33,900 bases of DNA from an uncultured Granulosicoccaceae bacterium (GTDB lineage Bacteria > Pseudomonadota > Gammaproteobacteria > Granulosicoccales > Granulosicoccaceae), in the NCBI GenBank assembly GCA_937958675.1, contig CALGND010000139.1, positions 1 to 33,900 on the forward strand, written 5' to 3'. A program made the position numbers and the translations under genes. The notes under the pieces were generated by a model. That model worked only from the letters and a program-made list of their open reading frames with translations, searched no databases and was not told the DNA's origin. Positions 8,498 to 17,250 of this stretch are shown here, piece after piece. Each line of letters opens with the position of its first letter. The stretch's first letter is position 1.

Positions 8498-9062
8498 AAT
8501 CGCTTTAGCAGGAGGGTTAGCTGTTGCTGTGTCGATAGGCGGCGCTTTTGCCAGCAGTTCTAAACCAGCGGTGAGTTTTGGCACACCGATCAGCGAAGCT
8601 GATGTTGCCGCTTGGGATATCGATATACAGACTCCCACAGGAAAGGGCCTGCCGGAAGGTTCCGGTACGGCTGCGCAGGGCAAAGAGCTGTACGATGTGC
8701 AGTGCATTGCTTGCCACGGTGAAGACGCCGGTGGTGGTGCGCAGTATGGTTCAATGGTGGGTGGCGTCGGTTCGTTTGTTACTGAGAAACGAAAACTGAC
8801 TCCCGGTAGCATGTATCCGTACGCGCCTATTTTGTTTGATTATATAAAGCGTGCGATGCCAATGACGGCACCTCAGTCATTGTCTAATGATGAAGTTTAC
8901 GCGTTGACTGCATATATTTACGCATTGAATGATTTGATTGCCGAGGATACTGTGCTTGATGCTGCATCCCTAGCCGCTATTGAGATGCCGAACAAAGACG
9001 GGTTCATCGTCGATGATCGACCCGACGCGGCGGCCACCCGGTGTTTGGAGAATTGCGAGTAG
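8484..9062 (+). CDS. soxD: SoxD-like c-type cytochrome subunit (single heme)
   Basis: Electron-accepting partner of SoxC. The 192-residue protein has a cleavable signal peptide (about residues 1-23, ending AFASS), one heme c site CIACH (74-78) and a plausible methionine ligand in RAMPMTAP. The region around QYGSMVGGVGSF is typical of SoxD/SorB-like cytochromes. The diheme SoxD of Paracoccus is about twice as long, so this is the short single-heme form. It starts 14 bp inside soxC behind a GGGGAGGTG ribosome site, so translation is coupled. The operon ends at the terminator at 9096. Confidence 0.87.
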   Translation: MQLHKIALAGGLAVAVSIGGAFASSSKPAVSFGTPISEADVAAWDIDIQTPTGKGLPEGSGTAAQGKELYDVQCIACHGEDAGGGAQYGSMVGGVGSFVTEKRKLTPGSMYPYAPILFDYIKRAMPMTAPQSLSNDEVYALTAYIYALNDLIAEDTVLDAASLAAIEMPNKDGFIVDDRPDAAATRCLENCE

Positions 9063-9095
9063 TAGAGCAGCTTACCGACAGGTAAGCAAAAAATT

Positions 9096-9121
9096 AAGCC
9101 GCCGATTATGGCGGCTTTTTT
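9096..9121 (+). terminator. Intrinsic terminator of soxCD
   Basis: A perfect 8-bp stem AAGCCGCC / GGCGGCTT around the loop GATTAT is followed by a T-run, 33 bp after the soxD stop. A second small hairpin (CTTACC-GACA-GGTAAG, 9071-9086) precedes it. No further gene begins until 9328, which supports the end of the operon here. Confidence 0.9.
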
Positions 9122-9327
9122 ATTGGCGATGGAGAAGCAGATTCTGAGCTTTTTTGCCACTATGAATGCAACTGCGTGACTAGAATTTAACCCCTGATTG
9201 AGATTGATGCTAAAGTCTAAGTAGAATTTGATGTCAACGTCGTTGAACGGCGTTGTAAACATCGACGCATCAGTTAGCTATATCGCAACCGAATGTTTGT
9301 GCTATTGCGAGTAGGGTCAAGGGAATT

Positions 9328-10674
9328 ATGACAAAAAAACCTGTTATTTCGTGCCACGTTTTAAAGTTCTTCTCTATCTTAATACTAGGGCTGTTGGTCT
9401 CTGGTCCCGCCTTATCCGATCTACTCAAACTCGATACCGAATCTGCTTTCGATTCAGTGTTTCTGCTGCAAACACCTGAGTCATCAGTTATCCGGGTCGG
9501 GTTGACGTTTAAAGCAGGTGAGGTTGATGCTGAGGGTCCCGAAGGGTTATCACACTATCTTGAGCATCTTATGTTCTGGCATGCCGATAATGTAGATGGC
9601 CAAGCCTTGCATGCTCGCGGAGGTAACGCCTCGGTAAACGGCATCATTACCAACTACTTCAACGTGGGAGAAATAAGTGAACTGGACGATATGTTTAAGT
9701 TCGTTCAACGGCTCTTTGTTCCATTTATCTTGGACAAAGGCTTTGTGCTAAGAGAGCGTTCAGTGGTTGCCAGAGAGTATGATCTGCGCGTATCGGAAAA
9801 TCCGGATGTGCGAGTATACTTCGCCATCCGGCGCGATTTATACAACAACCTGCCTGTAAGTCGAAGCGTCATTGGTACGCCTGAAACTATTCATTCCTTA
9901 ACGATCAAGCAGGCTCTAGATTTCCAAGATAAGCATTACCGATATGACAATGCTGTGCTTTTCATCGCGGGTGATTTTGAGCGCGAAGAAGCCGAAACCT
10001 TGGTTAATCGTCAATTTGGCAGTGTTGAATCTACCGGCACTATTGCCGAAGATTCTATGTTGAAGTGGCGTGATGCTCGTATTGATGCAACTTCAGATAC
10101 GACTCAGGTGTTCACTGACCCGCAAGTAAACTATGAGCGGTTGCTTTATCTGACGCTCTCCGAGTGGCCCTCCAGCGCAAGCCCCATGGATAATTGGTAT
10201 ACGCTGCTGCTTTTGGAAGCCGTGTTGGATTCTGCATTGGAAGGCGGGATAGCGCGCCCATTACGCATGGACAACTTTTTTGTAAAGTCATTCGCTATTA
10301 CACTTGATAGTTATTTGTCAGACTATTTCGAACTGGAACTATTTGCCGAACCAGACAAAGGTGTCACTCTGGATGAAGCCTCGGACGCTATCACTAAAAC
10401 GTTTAGCGCCTTAGCTACTACCGGCGTCCCAGAGTCAACGCTTGATCGGGTTCGTACCCGAATGCTGCAAACTGAAAACAGACAAATCGATAGTGTTGAA
10501 AGCACTACTAGCCGATTACGTGCGCAACTCAGTGCCGGATTGATTCCAGCAACATCTGAGCAGCATCTAAAAAATATACAACAAGTTAGTCTTGACGATG
10601 TGAACAGTCTGTTGAGTGCACTTGCCGAGCCCGAGCGCCGTTCCATTGCTTTTATTAAGCCTGAAGGAGAATAG
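9328..10674 (+). CDS. M16 family zinc metallopeptidase, catalytic subunit
   Basis: Periplasmic protease of the pitrilysin/processing-peptidase family. A signal peptide covers about residues 12-30. The inverted zinc motif HYLEH lies at 76-80, and the downstream metal-ligand glutamate is probably E150 in SVVAREYD. The two-domain 448-residue length matches the beta-MPP-like class. AAGGG at 9319-9323 precedes the ATG. It is followed one base after its stop by a second M16 gene without the zinc motif, so the two products very likely form a heterodimer. Substrate is unknown. Confidence 0.92.
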   Translation: MTKKPVISCHVLKFFSILILGLLVSGPALSDLLKLDTESAFDSVFLLQTPESSVIRVGLTFKAGEVDAEGPEGLSHYLEHLMFWHADNVDGQALHARGGNASVNGIITNYFNVGEISELDDMFKFVQRLFVPFILDKGFVLRERSVVAREYDLRVSENPDVRVYFAIRRDLYNNLPVSRSVIGTPETIHSLTIKQALDFQDKHYRYDNAVLFIAGDFEREEAETLVNRQFGSVESTGTIAEDSMLKWRDARIDATSDTTQVFTDPQVNYERLLYLTLSEWPSSASPMDNWYTLLLLEAVLDSALEGGIARPLRMDNFFVKSFAITLDSYLSDYFELELFAEPDKGVTLDEASDAITKTFSALATTGVPESTLDRVRTRMLQTENRQIDSVESTTSRLRAQLSAGLIPATSEQHLKNIQQVSLDDVNSLLSALAEPERRSIAFIKPEGE

Positions 10675-10675
10675 G

Positions 10676-12118
10676 ATGTTGCCAATAAGCTACCAACTCA
10701 AATGCAATAGAACTTTGTTCAGAAGTAACATGGCAACGGCGCTGTTTATTGGTGCTTTCCTAGTGCTGTGCTCATCTTCTTTAGTCGCGGACGACACCAC
10801 AGGGAACGGGGTCGATGCGTTGCAGGAGGTCACAACACCTGAGGGTCACACATTTTGGTACTACCATATGCCAACAGCCGATCGTACGGCGCTGGCTATT
10901 ACCTGGGATCAGGAAGTACCCTTACTAAACAACAGCCATCCTAGTGCCGCGTATATTGGTGTTAACGTGATGCTAAACGGAGGCGCGGGTGGGCGCACTG
11001 CTGCCGACATTGTTGCAGACTACGAAGATCTTGATGGTGGCTCGGCCTTATGGGTTGAACCTAGAGAGGTGTCCGGGTTTGTAGTTGCTCCTGATAAACA
11101 CCTTGCAAAGGCCCGTGAAATTGCCGAACAAGTGCTCAGTGAGCCTGCGCTTGAAGAGCGCTGGTTTGACCGTGAAAAACAAAATCTTATCGATGCTGCG
11201 AACGATTACAAAACCAATTCATGGGGGATGGCATGGAATCTTGTACGCGCAGCTTTATGGGGCGATCACCCATACCGGAAAGCGTGGGAGCTTGCGCCAA
11301 TAGATGAGATACAAGCGGTCACCTTAGCCGATGTAAACCAATGGCACGCGTTATCCTTTAGTACCAATGCAAACACTGTTGCCGTAGCGGGTAGCGAGGC
11401 AGCTGACACAGTGGCGAAGGAGGTTGATTTATTGTTTGCCGATTTACCGACTAATGTGCCAGCTGAGCCCATCGCATTCGCAAAGCCTGCTGTGCCTGGC
11501 AAAACAGTGTTATTGCATATTCCAGAAGCGCCAAAGAGTGTCGTTGTATTGATAGGTGAAATGCCTGCAAACGATCAAACAAGCGATACCTCGCTTCAGT
11601 TAGCCACCGGAGTGCTTGGTCATGGGAAACAATCCCGTTTGTTTAAAACCGTCAGGTCTGGCTTGGGGGCTTCGTATGGCTTTGGTGCCAATTTACAAAA
11701 CTACACGCGCGAGCACCGTTTGCTTGAAATGACTGGTGAAGTGGAAACAGCAAAACTGCAGGCCGCACTAAGTGAAATAGAAAAGGCCTATAGTGAGTTT
11801 GTAGAATCGGGCGTTGGCCGTATTGAGTTCCCGCTTGCAAAACGGATTTACAAGCGTGAGGCCAAAAAGGGGCTAAAAAACCCGGTTAATGTTGCATTTT
11901 CAATAATCAGTGCTGTGAAGAATGGATTTGACAGCACTCATGTGCACAGTGCGATGGACAGAATCGATGCGCTAAAGAGAGGTAGCACAAATGATGTTAT
12001 CAGCGCATCATTTCCAGATTATGAGGATCTGCTGAAAATAATAGTGTCGCCTGATGATAAGGCTGTGGCGGATGCTTGCGTGATATCGACAATAGAAGAC
12101 GTCAGCAAATGTCTTTGA
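10676..12118 (+). CDS. M16 family peptidase homologue, non-catalytic partner
   Basis: Second subunit of the M16 pair, about 480 residues. No HxxEH motif exists where it should be (the region reads SAAYIGVNVMLNGG), so it cannot bind zinc in the usual way. It keeps the substrate-binding Arg/Tyr region of inactive partners (SRLFKTVRSGLGASYGF). A signal sequence lies at about residues 20-37 (ATALFIGAFLVLCSSSLVA). I start at ATG 10676 because AAGGAG (10664-10669) is correctly spaced. The longer frame from 10616 would overlap the first gene by 59 bp. One base separates it from the upstream stop, so expression is coupled. Confidence 0.9.
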   Translation: MLPISYQLKCNRTLFRSNMATALFIGAFLVLCSSSLVADDTTGNGVDALQEVTTPEGHTFWYYHMPTADRTALAITWDQEVPLLNNSHPSAAYIGVNVMLNGGAGGRTAADIVADYEDLDGGSALWVEPREVSGFVVAPDKHLAKAREIAEQVLSEPALEERWFDREKQNLIDAANDYKTNSWGMAWNLVRAALWGDHPYRKAWELAPIDEIQAVTLADVNQWHALSFSTNANTVAVAGSEAADTVAKEVDLLFADLPTNVPAEPIAFAKPAVPGKTVLLHIPEAPKSVVVLIGEMPANDQTSDTSLQLATGVLGHGKQSRLFKTVRSGLGASYGFGANLQNYTREHRLLEMTGEVETAKLQAALSEIEKAYSEFVESGVGRIEFPLAKRIYKREAKKGLKNPVNVAFSIISAVKNGFDSTHVHSAMDRIDALKRGSTNDVISASFPDYEDLLKIIVSPDDKAVADACVISTIEDVSKCL

Positions 12119-12301
12119 GCCATCCGTGGATGGGTGACTACCTACGATGACAATTCGATGAAAATCGATACGTTGAAAGCGCAGCAAAGAGCAGCAGAGT
12201 TGGAACGTATAGAACGTTTTAGAACCAGTGGTATGTGATTCTGTTTGTGAGTTAATATGTAACTAGTGTTAGCGACCAATCAAGCGAACACGCTATTATG
12301 A

Positions 12302-13540
12302 TCATTTAGATTTCGGCATTGTCCATAACCCGGCTCTAACACCTTCAGTCAGTGCCAACACAATATGATAGAGCAGACGGCTTAGCGCGTCTGACCATAA
12401 AACCTTGCCACTTGCATCCAACTGGTTAATAAAGGCGGCATGGCCTGAAAAGTACTTTTTAAACATCAGCAGTGTGAGTTGTTCAGCACTGGCAGAGTGC
12501 TCAGCCTGTGCTTTTCTGATAGCAAACGTTTTGATCGCCTCTGTTTGTGGCCAAAGCAAAAACGTTTCTTCGCGCCAGCTGGTGTCTGATGAAACTGCAT
12601 CGAATACAGCGCCTTGCATTGTGCCGGCAGTGGTTATGCCGTGAGTATCAGCGAATGCTAAAAGGGTATCGGCAATTTTGCGCACGTTACCGTAGTCATT
12701 GGCATCGCCTCCGAGTTCCGCTTCGCGATACAGCAGCCAAGCCCATTCGCATTGATGGCCGATTTCGCGCCATTGGCCATCCTTCGCTTTTAAGGCGCTG
12801 AGATCGGGTGCGATAAATTCCATGATGGTACCGCTGTCTTGATCGTAAAAATACTCTAGCCCTTTTGCTCGCATGTGGGCGGCGCGGTTAAGCCAGATCG
12901 GTTGTTGCGTCATCTCATACGCTTGTAGTGCCGCTTCATACAAATGCATATGCGGGTTTTGCGCACGATAAGGGGCGGCGGGATGGGCTGGGTCGGTGAG
13001 TCCATCGTGCTCTAATAAAAGACCCGTTGCGTGATCCGTTAGATTAGCGTCGATCGCCAACCAGCAGGCTTCAAGTTCTGCATCGGCGTTATCATCTGGA
13101 TGTAATCGCCCCCATGTAGACAAGCCCAGTATAACGAAGCTTTGATCATAGCTCCTGGCAAATGCGTCGTCCGCTTCACTGGTAGCTTGTTTGTTGTCAG
13201 AACGAGCGTAACAATAGCTGCCAGGTGCTTTACGAAATGCTGGCAATGCATCCCGTGCAACACGAGCGGCATCATAAAAATCGGAGTTGTTTGTTAGCAA
13301 TGCCAAATGCGAGAAAGTAAACAGTAACCTTGCCTGTGCCAGCACGGTACGCTTGTGTGGCTGTGCGGCGGTTGCGTTTTCATCCAGCAAGTCGTAGAAG
13401 CCGAAACCTGAGGGGTCGCCAGCGCGTTCGATCCAGGCAGGTAAAAAGTGTAGAAAAAACCAGTCTACCCATTCTTGGCTTGAGGCCTTGTCACCAGGTT
13501 GATGTGTGACGATTGATTGTGCTGTTGATGCAGTTTTCAA
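12302..13540 (-). CDS. AGE-family (N-acylglucosamine 2-epimerase-like) sugar epimerase/isomerase
   Basis: An (alpha/alpha)6-barrel enzyme of the family that includes N-acylglucosamine 2-epimerase, mannose isomerase (YihS type) and cellobiose 2-epimerase. Family landmarks are RSYDQSFVILGLSTW (129-143), QNPHMHLYEAAL (194-205) and the catalytic-histidine motif GHQCEWAWLL (261-270). The 412-residue length is normal. No signal peptide, so cytoplasmic. The start is TTG at 13540, overlapping the regulator stop as TTGA, so it is coupled to the GntR gene. Divergence from uxuAB suggests it converts a sugar feeding that pathway; mannose/fructose interconversion is the likeliest family guess, but the substrate is not determined. 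Confidence 0.85.
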   Translation of the reverse strand: MKTASTAQSIVTHQPGDKASSQEWVDWFFLHFLPAWIERAGDPSGFGFYDLLDENATAAQPHKRTVLAQARLLFTFSHLALLTNNSDFYDAARVARDALPAFRKAPGSYCYARSDNKQATSEADDAFARSYDQSFVILGLSTWGRLHPDDNADAELEACWLAIDANLTDHATGLLLEHDGLTDPAHPAAPYRAQNPHMHLYEAALQAYEMTQQPIWLNRAAHMRAKGLEYFYDQDSGTIMEFIAPDLSALKAKDGQWREIGHQCEWAWLLYREAELGGDANDYGNVRKIADTLLAFADTHGITTAGTMQGAVFDAVSSDTSWREETFLLWPQTEAIKTFAIRKAQAEHSASAEQLTLLMFKKYFSGHAAFINQLDASGKVLWSDALSRLLYHIVLALTEGVRAGLWTMPKSK

Positions 13541-14271
13541 ATGTTATCCAGTGCCTCAACCCCGTCAAAGTAATCAGGGTAGGTGTTGACTACTTGTGGC
13601 AGATCCTTTTTAATTTCGCGCAGATGTATGCGCATTGCTTTGGCAGCACTGTTTGCGTCCCCCTTTCTGATCGCATCGACGATCGCGGCGTGCTGCGCCA
13701 CCAGTTTCGCTGGCGAAAATTCTCTAGCGCTGATATTTCTTACGCGAGTCATTGGCACGTTGAGCACTTCAAGGTAGTCAGACACATCAGGCGCTTTGGC
13801 ATACTTGGCTAACGATTGATGAAACGCTTCATCAAGGAGCATAAACTCGGCGGGGTCTGAGGCATCTGCCGTGATTCTTTGTTGCTCTATTTGTTTATCA
13901 AGTAATTTGAGCATATCCGGATTCGCGTGCTCGACCACAATACGAACAAGATCCGCTTCGACGGCTTCTCTTATAAATCGAGCGGTTAGTGCGGCAGAAA
14001 TCGAAATGGGATTAATGTAAGTGCCGCGCTGTGGACGAATGCTTAATAGGTTTTCTTCGGCAAGCTTGATAAACGATTCACGTACGGGCTGGCGCGACAC
14101 GTCATAAGTGGAGGCAATTTCAGTTTCAGAGATGCGCTGGCCAGGAACAAGCTCACAGCTAATGATCCTATCGCGCAGGTGCTTGTGAAGCTGCGGTGCT
14201 ACCGCGCCTTTGAGTGAAAGTGGAGTGATGCTGCGGGCCTCGTGCCAATAAATGGAGGAATGATATATCAA
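13537..14271 (-). CDS. GntR-family transcriptional regulator with FCD domain (regulator 1)
   Basis: A winged-helix DNA-binding domain occupies about residues 22-90 (GQRISETEIASTYDVSRQPV at about 59-78, then RESFIKL). It is followed by an all-helical FCD ligand domain typical of FadR/UxuR-like regulators of sugar acids. The frame is open only from a stop at 14281-14283. No ATG or GTG lies before the HTH, so TTG at 14271 is the only workable start, and it has no ribosome site. A leaderless message is possible. It is co-transcribed with the epimerase and divergent from uxuA, so it probably controls both directions. The HTH resembles regulator 2 at 28088 (both contain DVSRQPVRE), indicating paralogy. 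Confidence 0.9.
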   Translation of the reverse strand: MIYHSSIYWHEARSITPLSLKGAVAPQLHKHLRDRIISCELVPGQRISETEIASTYDVSRQPVRESFIKLAEENLLSIRPQRGTYINPISISAALTARFIREAVEADLVRIVVEHANPDMLKLLDKQIEQQRITADASDPAEFMLLDEAFHQSLAKYAKAPDVSDYLEVLNVPMTRVRNISAREFSPAKLVAQHAAIVDAIRKGDANSAAKAMRIHLREIKKDLPQVVNTYPDYFDGVEALDNI

Positions 14272-14297
14272 TTTTAGGTGTTATGCCATTCTTGTAA

Positions 14298-14311
14298 ACT
14301 AGTATGTTAGT
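14298..14311 (+). promoter_or_regulatory. Candidate GntR/FCD operator in the regulator 1-uxuA divergent region
   Basis: ACTAGTATGTTAGT lies in the 81-bp gap between the two divergent genes. It agrees at 12 of 14 positions with ACTGGTATGGTAGT at 25000-25013, upstream of the second TRAP operon. The left half ACTRGTAT matches half of a GTATAC-centred palindrome of the UxuR/FCD kind. A weak promoter (TTGTAA at 14292, TGTGATAGC at 14311) overlaps it. Regulator binding is inference. Confidence 0.45.
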
Positions 14312-14352
14312 GTGATAGCTTAGCCATAGTTTAATGAGGAGAAGGATTTTAC

Positions 14353-15570
14353 ATGCGGCAGACGTGGCGTTGGTTTGGACCACACGACGCAGTTTCAGTT
14401 GATGATTTGTTACAGGCGGGTGTTCAGGGCGTAGTGACCGCTCTGCATCACATCAAGCCTGGTGTTGTTTGGTCAATGGAGGAAATCAAACAACGACAAT
14501 CCGAGATTGCAACACTGAGTGATGGTGCCGCCTCTTCTCTTAAGTGGGAGGTGGTCGAGAGCCTTCCTGTGTCAGAAGACATCAAACGGCAGAGCGGAGA
14601 GTGGAAGCAACACATCGAGCACTACCGCCAAAGCCTGACCAACCTGCACCAATCAGGTGTTGAAGTCGTGTGTTACAACTTTATGCCAGTGCTTGATTGG
14701 ACGCGCACAGATTTAGCGTATCGATTGCCCAGCGGCGCTACCTGTATGCGGTTTGACTACATCGACTTTGCCGCATTCGATATTGATATTCTTAAACGCA
14801 CTGATGCGACTAACGATTTTCCTGAACGCATTGTCGATGCTGCTAAGCAGCGTTATGCCGGTATGTCAGATAAAAGACAGGCCGAGCTTTTAGATAACGT
14901 GGTGAGTGGATTGCCCGGGGCAGCGGAATCGCTCTCGATTGATGATGTACGTGAGCACTTATTTGCTTATAACAACATCTCAGCTGAGCAGTTACAAAAA
15001 AATCTTATTGATTTTCTTGCAGAGGTTGCTCCTCATGCGCAGAGCTTAGGCCTAAGGCTGTGTTGCCACCCGGACGATCCGCCTTTTCCGTTATTAGGAC
15101 TTCCACGAATCATGTCCACAGAGAATCATTATCAACAGATTCTGAATGCTGTGGACCTGCCAGCTAATGGTGTTACGTTGTGTGCCGGTTCATTAGGTGC
15201 CAGAAACGATAATGACTTACCCGGCATGATGGAACGCCTAGGTGATCGTGTGCATTTTTTACACTTGCGTAATGTGATGCGTGAAAGCGATGATCTAATC
15301 GGCAGTTTTTATGAAGCTGAACATCTTGCCGGAGGCACCGATATGGTTGCGTTGATTGCTGCGGTAGTTCGTGAAGAAAACAAACGTCGTGATGCAGGGC
15401 GTAGCGATTATACAATTCCGTTCAGGCCTGATCATGGGCAAAATATTCTTGATGATCACACTCGTACAACCCAGCCTGGCTATCCCGCTATCGGTAGGCT
15501 TAAAGGGTTGGCAGAGTTGCGAGGGGTCGAAGCCGCTTTACGTCATTCGGCATACGGAGTGGCTCAGTGA
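14353..15570 (+). CDS. uxuA: Mannonate dehydratase
   Basis: Dehydrates D-mannonate to 2-keto-3-deoxy-D-gluconate in the hexuronate pathway. The 405-residue length is typical. Family motifs are present: MRQTWRWFGP at the N-terminus, RLCCHPDDPPFPLLGLPRI (about 235-252) with metal-ligand candidates C238 and H239, HFLHLRNV (301-308) and RPDHGQ (about 357-362). GAGGAGAAGG precedes the ATG. The stop codon overlaps the GTG of uxuB. It heads the operon uxuA-uxuB, probably with the first TRAP transporter. Confidence 0.96.
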   Translation: MRQTWRWFGPHDAVSVDDLLQAGVQGVVTALHHIKPGVVWSMEEIKQRQSEIATLSDGAASSLKWEVVESLPVSEDIKRQSGEWKQHIEHYRQSLTNLHQSGVEVVCYNFMPVLDWTRTDLAYRLPSGATCMRFDYIDFAAFDIDILKRTDATNDFPERIVDAAKQRYAGMSDKRQAELLDNVVSGLPGAAESLSIDDVREHLFAYNNISAEQLQKNLIDFLAEVAPHAQSLGLRLCCHPDDPPFPLLGLPRIMSTENHYQQILNAVDLPANGVTLCAGSLGARNDNDLPGMMERLGDRVHFLHLRNVMRESDDLIGSFYEAEHLAGGTDMVALIAAVVREENKRRDAGRSDYTIPFRPDHGQNILDDHTRTTQPGYPAIGRLKGLAELRGVEAALRHSAYGVAQ

Positions 15571-17072
15571 TTCAGACGCGGCTAACGACACTTGATGATG
15601 TATCCGGCAATGCACGTTTACCAGGCTATCAGCCGCATGCTCATGGCGTCGGGATTGCGCATCTGGGCGTCGGTGCTTTTCATCGTGCACATCAAGCTGT
15701 GATGACTGATGATGCATTAGCAAAGCTGGGTGGGGATTGGCGAATAGCGGGCGTTAGCCTGCGATCAACAAACGGTGCTGATAACCTTAACGAACAAAAT
15801 GGCCTGTATACCCTAATTGAACGAGGCCAGTCTGCCACTACTGCACGAGTGATTGCCTCAATAGATCATGTAATTGCTGCAGATGCCAAGGCGACATTGA
15901 ATTTACTCAGTGATGCTGCCATACGCATCGTGACACTAACTGTCACTGAAGCAGGCTATGCAATAGACCGGGAGAGTCGCTTACCTGATAAGGATAATCC
16001 AGTTGTTGCGCGTGATTTATCTAGTCCTAAGAATCCAACTGGTGTGCTAGGGCTACTGGTTGCCTCCATCGAACTGCGCCGTCAGGCTGGGTGCGAGCCG
16101 TTCACCGTGCTTTCCTGTGACAACTTGCCCGCTAACGGTGCGTTGCTACGAGACGGGGTAATCGGTTTCGCTCGTGCCGCATTTAATGATGAACTAGCGC
16201 AATGGATAAAAGCCAACATTGCTTTTCCCAATTCAATGGTTGATCGAATTACACCTGCGTCCACTGAAGACACGCGAAAAGAAGCGATACATCAGACAGG
16301 CTGTGATGATCGAGCGGCTGTAGAGACTGAGCCCTTTATTCAATGGATTATTGAAGACAACTTTAGTTCTGGTCGGCCACAGTGGGAGCACGGTGGTGCA
16401 CTATTCGTATCTGATGTAACACCTTATGAGCGAATGAAGCTAACGATGCTTAATGGTGCGCACTCTATGCTGGCCTATGCAGGGTTTTTGGCTGCTTGTA
16501 CCCATGTGCGCGATGTGATGCAGGATAAGGATCTAAGGTTATTGGTGAGTAGGCATATCAAGGCAGCGGCACTGGTGCTTAAGCCCTTGCCGGGTGTTGA
16601 TTTTAACGAGTATGCTTCAGTGCTGGCTGATCGCTTTGCCAATCCTGCAATTGCCCATGAGACGTACCAAATAGCGACCGATGGCACACAAAAATTACCG
16701 CAGCGAATTTTTGAACCTGCATTAGCGGCCATAGATGAGCAAGTTGATACGCGTCCCTATGCCTTCGCTACCGCGATGTGGATGCGCTTTTGTTTGCAAC
16801 ATACTGATGATGGGTGGCGTTATGAATTGCGGGATCCACGCGCTAAGGAGATAGCGGCTGCTATCTCCAACGTAGAGCAGGATGCAAGTGCCTTGTCTAG
16901 CCGCATTCATGCATTGCCTGATTTTATACCCAAGCGTTTGGCGGAGAATCGTGAATGGCGGCATGATGTTGATGATGTGCTTAGCGCTGTATTGAGTACG
17001 GGGTGTCGCGCTGCTTTAGCACGTGAGGCCGCTGCACTCAACGCATCCAACGATGCAGCAGTGGATACATAG
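15567..17072 (+). CDS. uxuB: D-mannonate oxidoreductase (fructuronate reductase), mannitol dehydrogenase family
   Basis: Interconverts D-fructuronate and D-mannonate with NAD(H). An N-terminal Rossmann region begins at about GVGIAHLGVGAFHRAHQAVM (residues 28-47). The catalytic lysine segment KLTMLNGAHSMLAYAG lies near residues 291-306. The 501-residue length fits. The GTG start at 15567 overlaps the uxuA stop as GTGA, with GGAG nearby. Mannitol or other polyol dehydrogenases share the fold, but the uxuA partner makes the fructuronate assignment strong. Confidence 0.93.
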   Translation: MIQTRLTTLDDVSGNARLPGYQPHAHGVGIAHLGVGAFHRAHQAVMTDDALAKLGGDWRIAGVSLRSTNGADNLNEQNGLYTLIERGQSATTARVIASIDHVIAADAKATLNLLSDAAIRIVTLTVTEAGYAIDRESRLPDKDNPVVARDLSSPKNPTGVLGLLVASIELRRQAGCEPFTVLSCDNLPANGALLRDGVIGFARAAFNDELAQWIKANIAFPNSMVDRITPASTEDTRKEAIHQTGCDDRAAVETEPFIQWIIEDNFSSGRPQWEHGGALFVSDVTPYERMKLTMLNGAHSMLAYAGFLAACTHVRDVMQDKDLRLLVSRHIKAAALVLKPLPGVDFNEYASVLADRFANPAIAHETYQIATDGTQKLPQRIFEPALAAIDEQVDTRPYAFATAMWMRFCLQHTDDGWRYELRDPRAKEIAAAISNVEQDASALSSRIHALPDFIPKRLAENREWRHDVDDVLSAVLSTGCRAALAREAAALNASNDAAVDT

Positions 17073-17250
17073 ATATTATCGTGAATACATCTAAGCAAAA
17101 TACAGAATTTAATGATGCGCTGGGAATTCTTGCGTTGAAGGAAATACGAAACACAATGCCTGCGCAGCATTCGTTTCGTGCCGACCCGGTAAACGGGCAC
17201 TATCGCGCTACATCGCGGCTTAGCCGCACTATTTAACTATTGGAGGTCCT
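17073..17250 (+). other. Leader between uxuB and dctP with small hairpins
   Basis: This 178-bp gap is long for an operon interior. It holds CCCG-GTAAA-CGGG (17185-17197) and GCGGC-TTA-GCCGC (17215-17227), the second ending 23 bp before the dctP start. Neither has a T-run. They may stabilise or regulate the dctP message, or the gap may hold a separate promoter. Confidence 0.3.

Noticed and set aside
8267..8812. A 181-codon minus-strand ORF across the soxC-soxD junction
   Set aside because: Proline/alanine-rich antisense frame of two well-supported genes; typical shadow ORF.
12134..12238. A short ORF downstream of the M16 pair reading MKIDTLKAQQRAAELERIER at its centre
   Set aside because: It is only 26 to 34 codons long depending on GTG or ATG start, with no clear ribosome site. 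The amphipathic Ala/Glu/Arg composition is gene-like, but support is too thin for a call.
17178..17227. GC-rich hairpins between uxuB and dctP considered as a terminator
   Set aside because: No T-run follows either stem, and the same-strand dctP gene with a good ribosome site begins at once; kept only as a leader structure.
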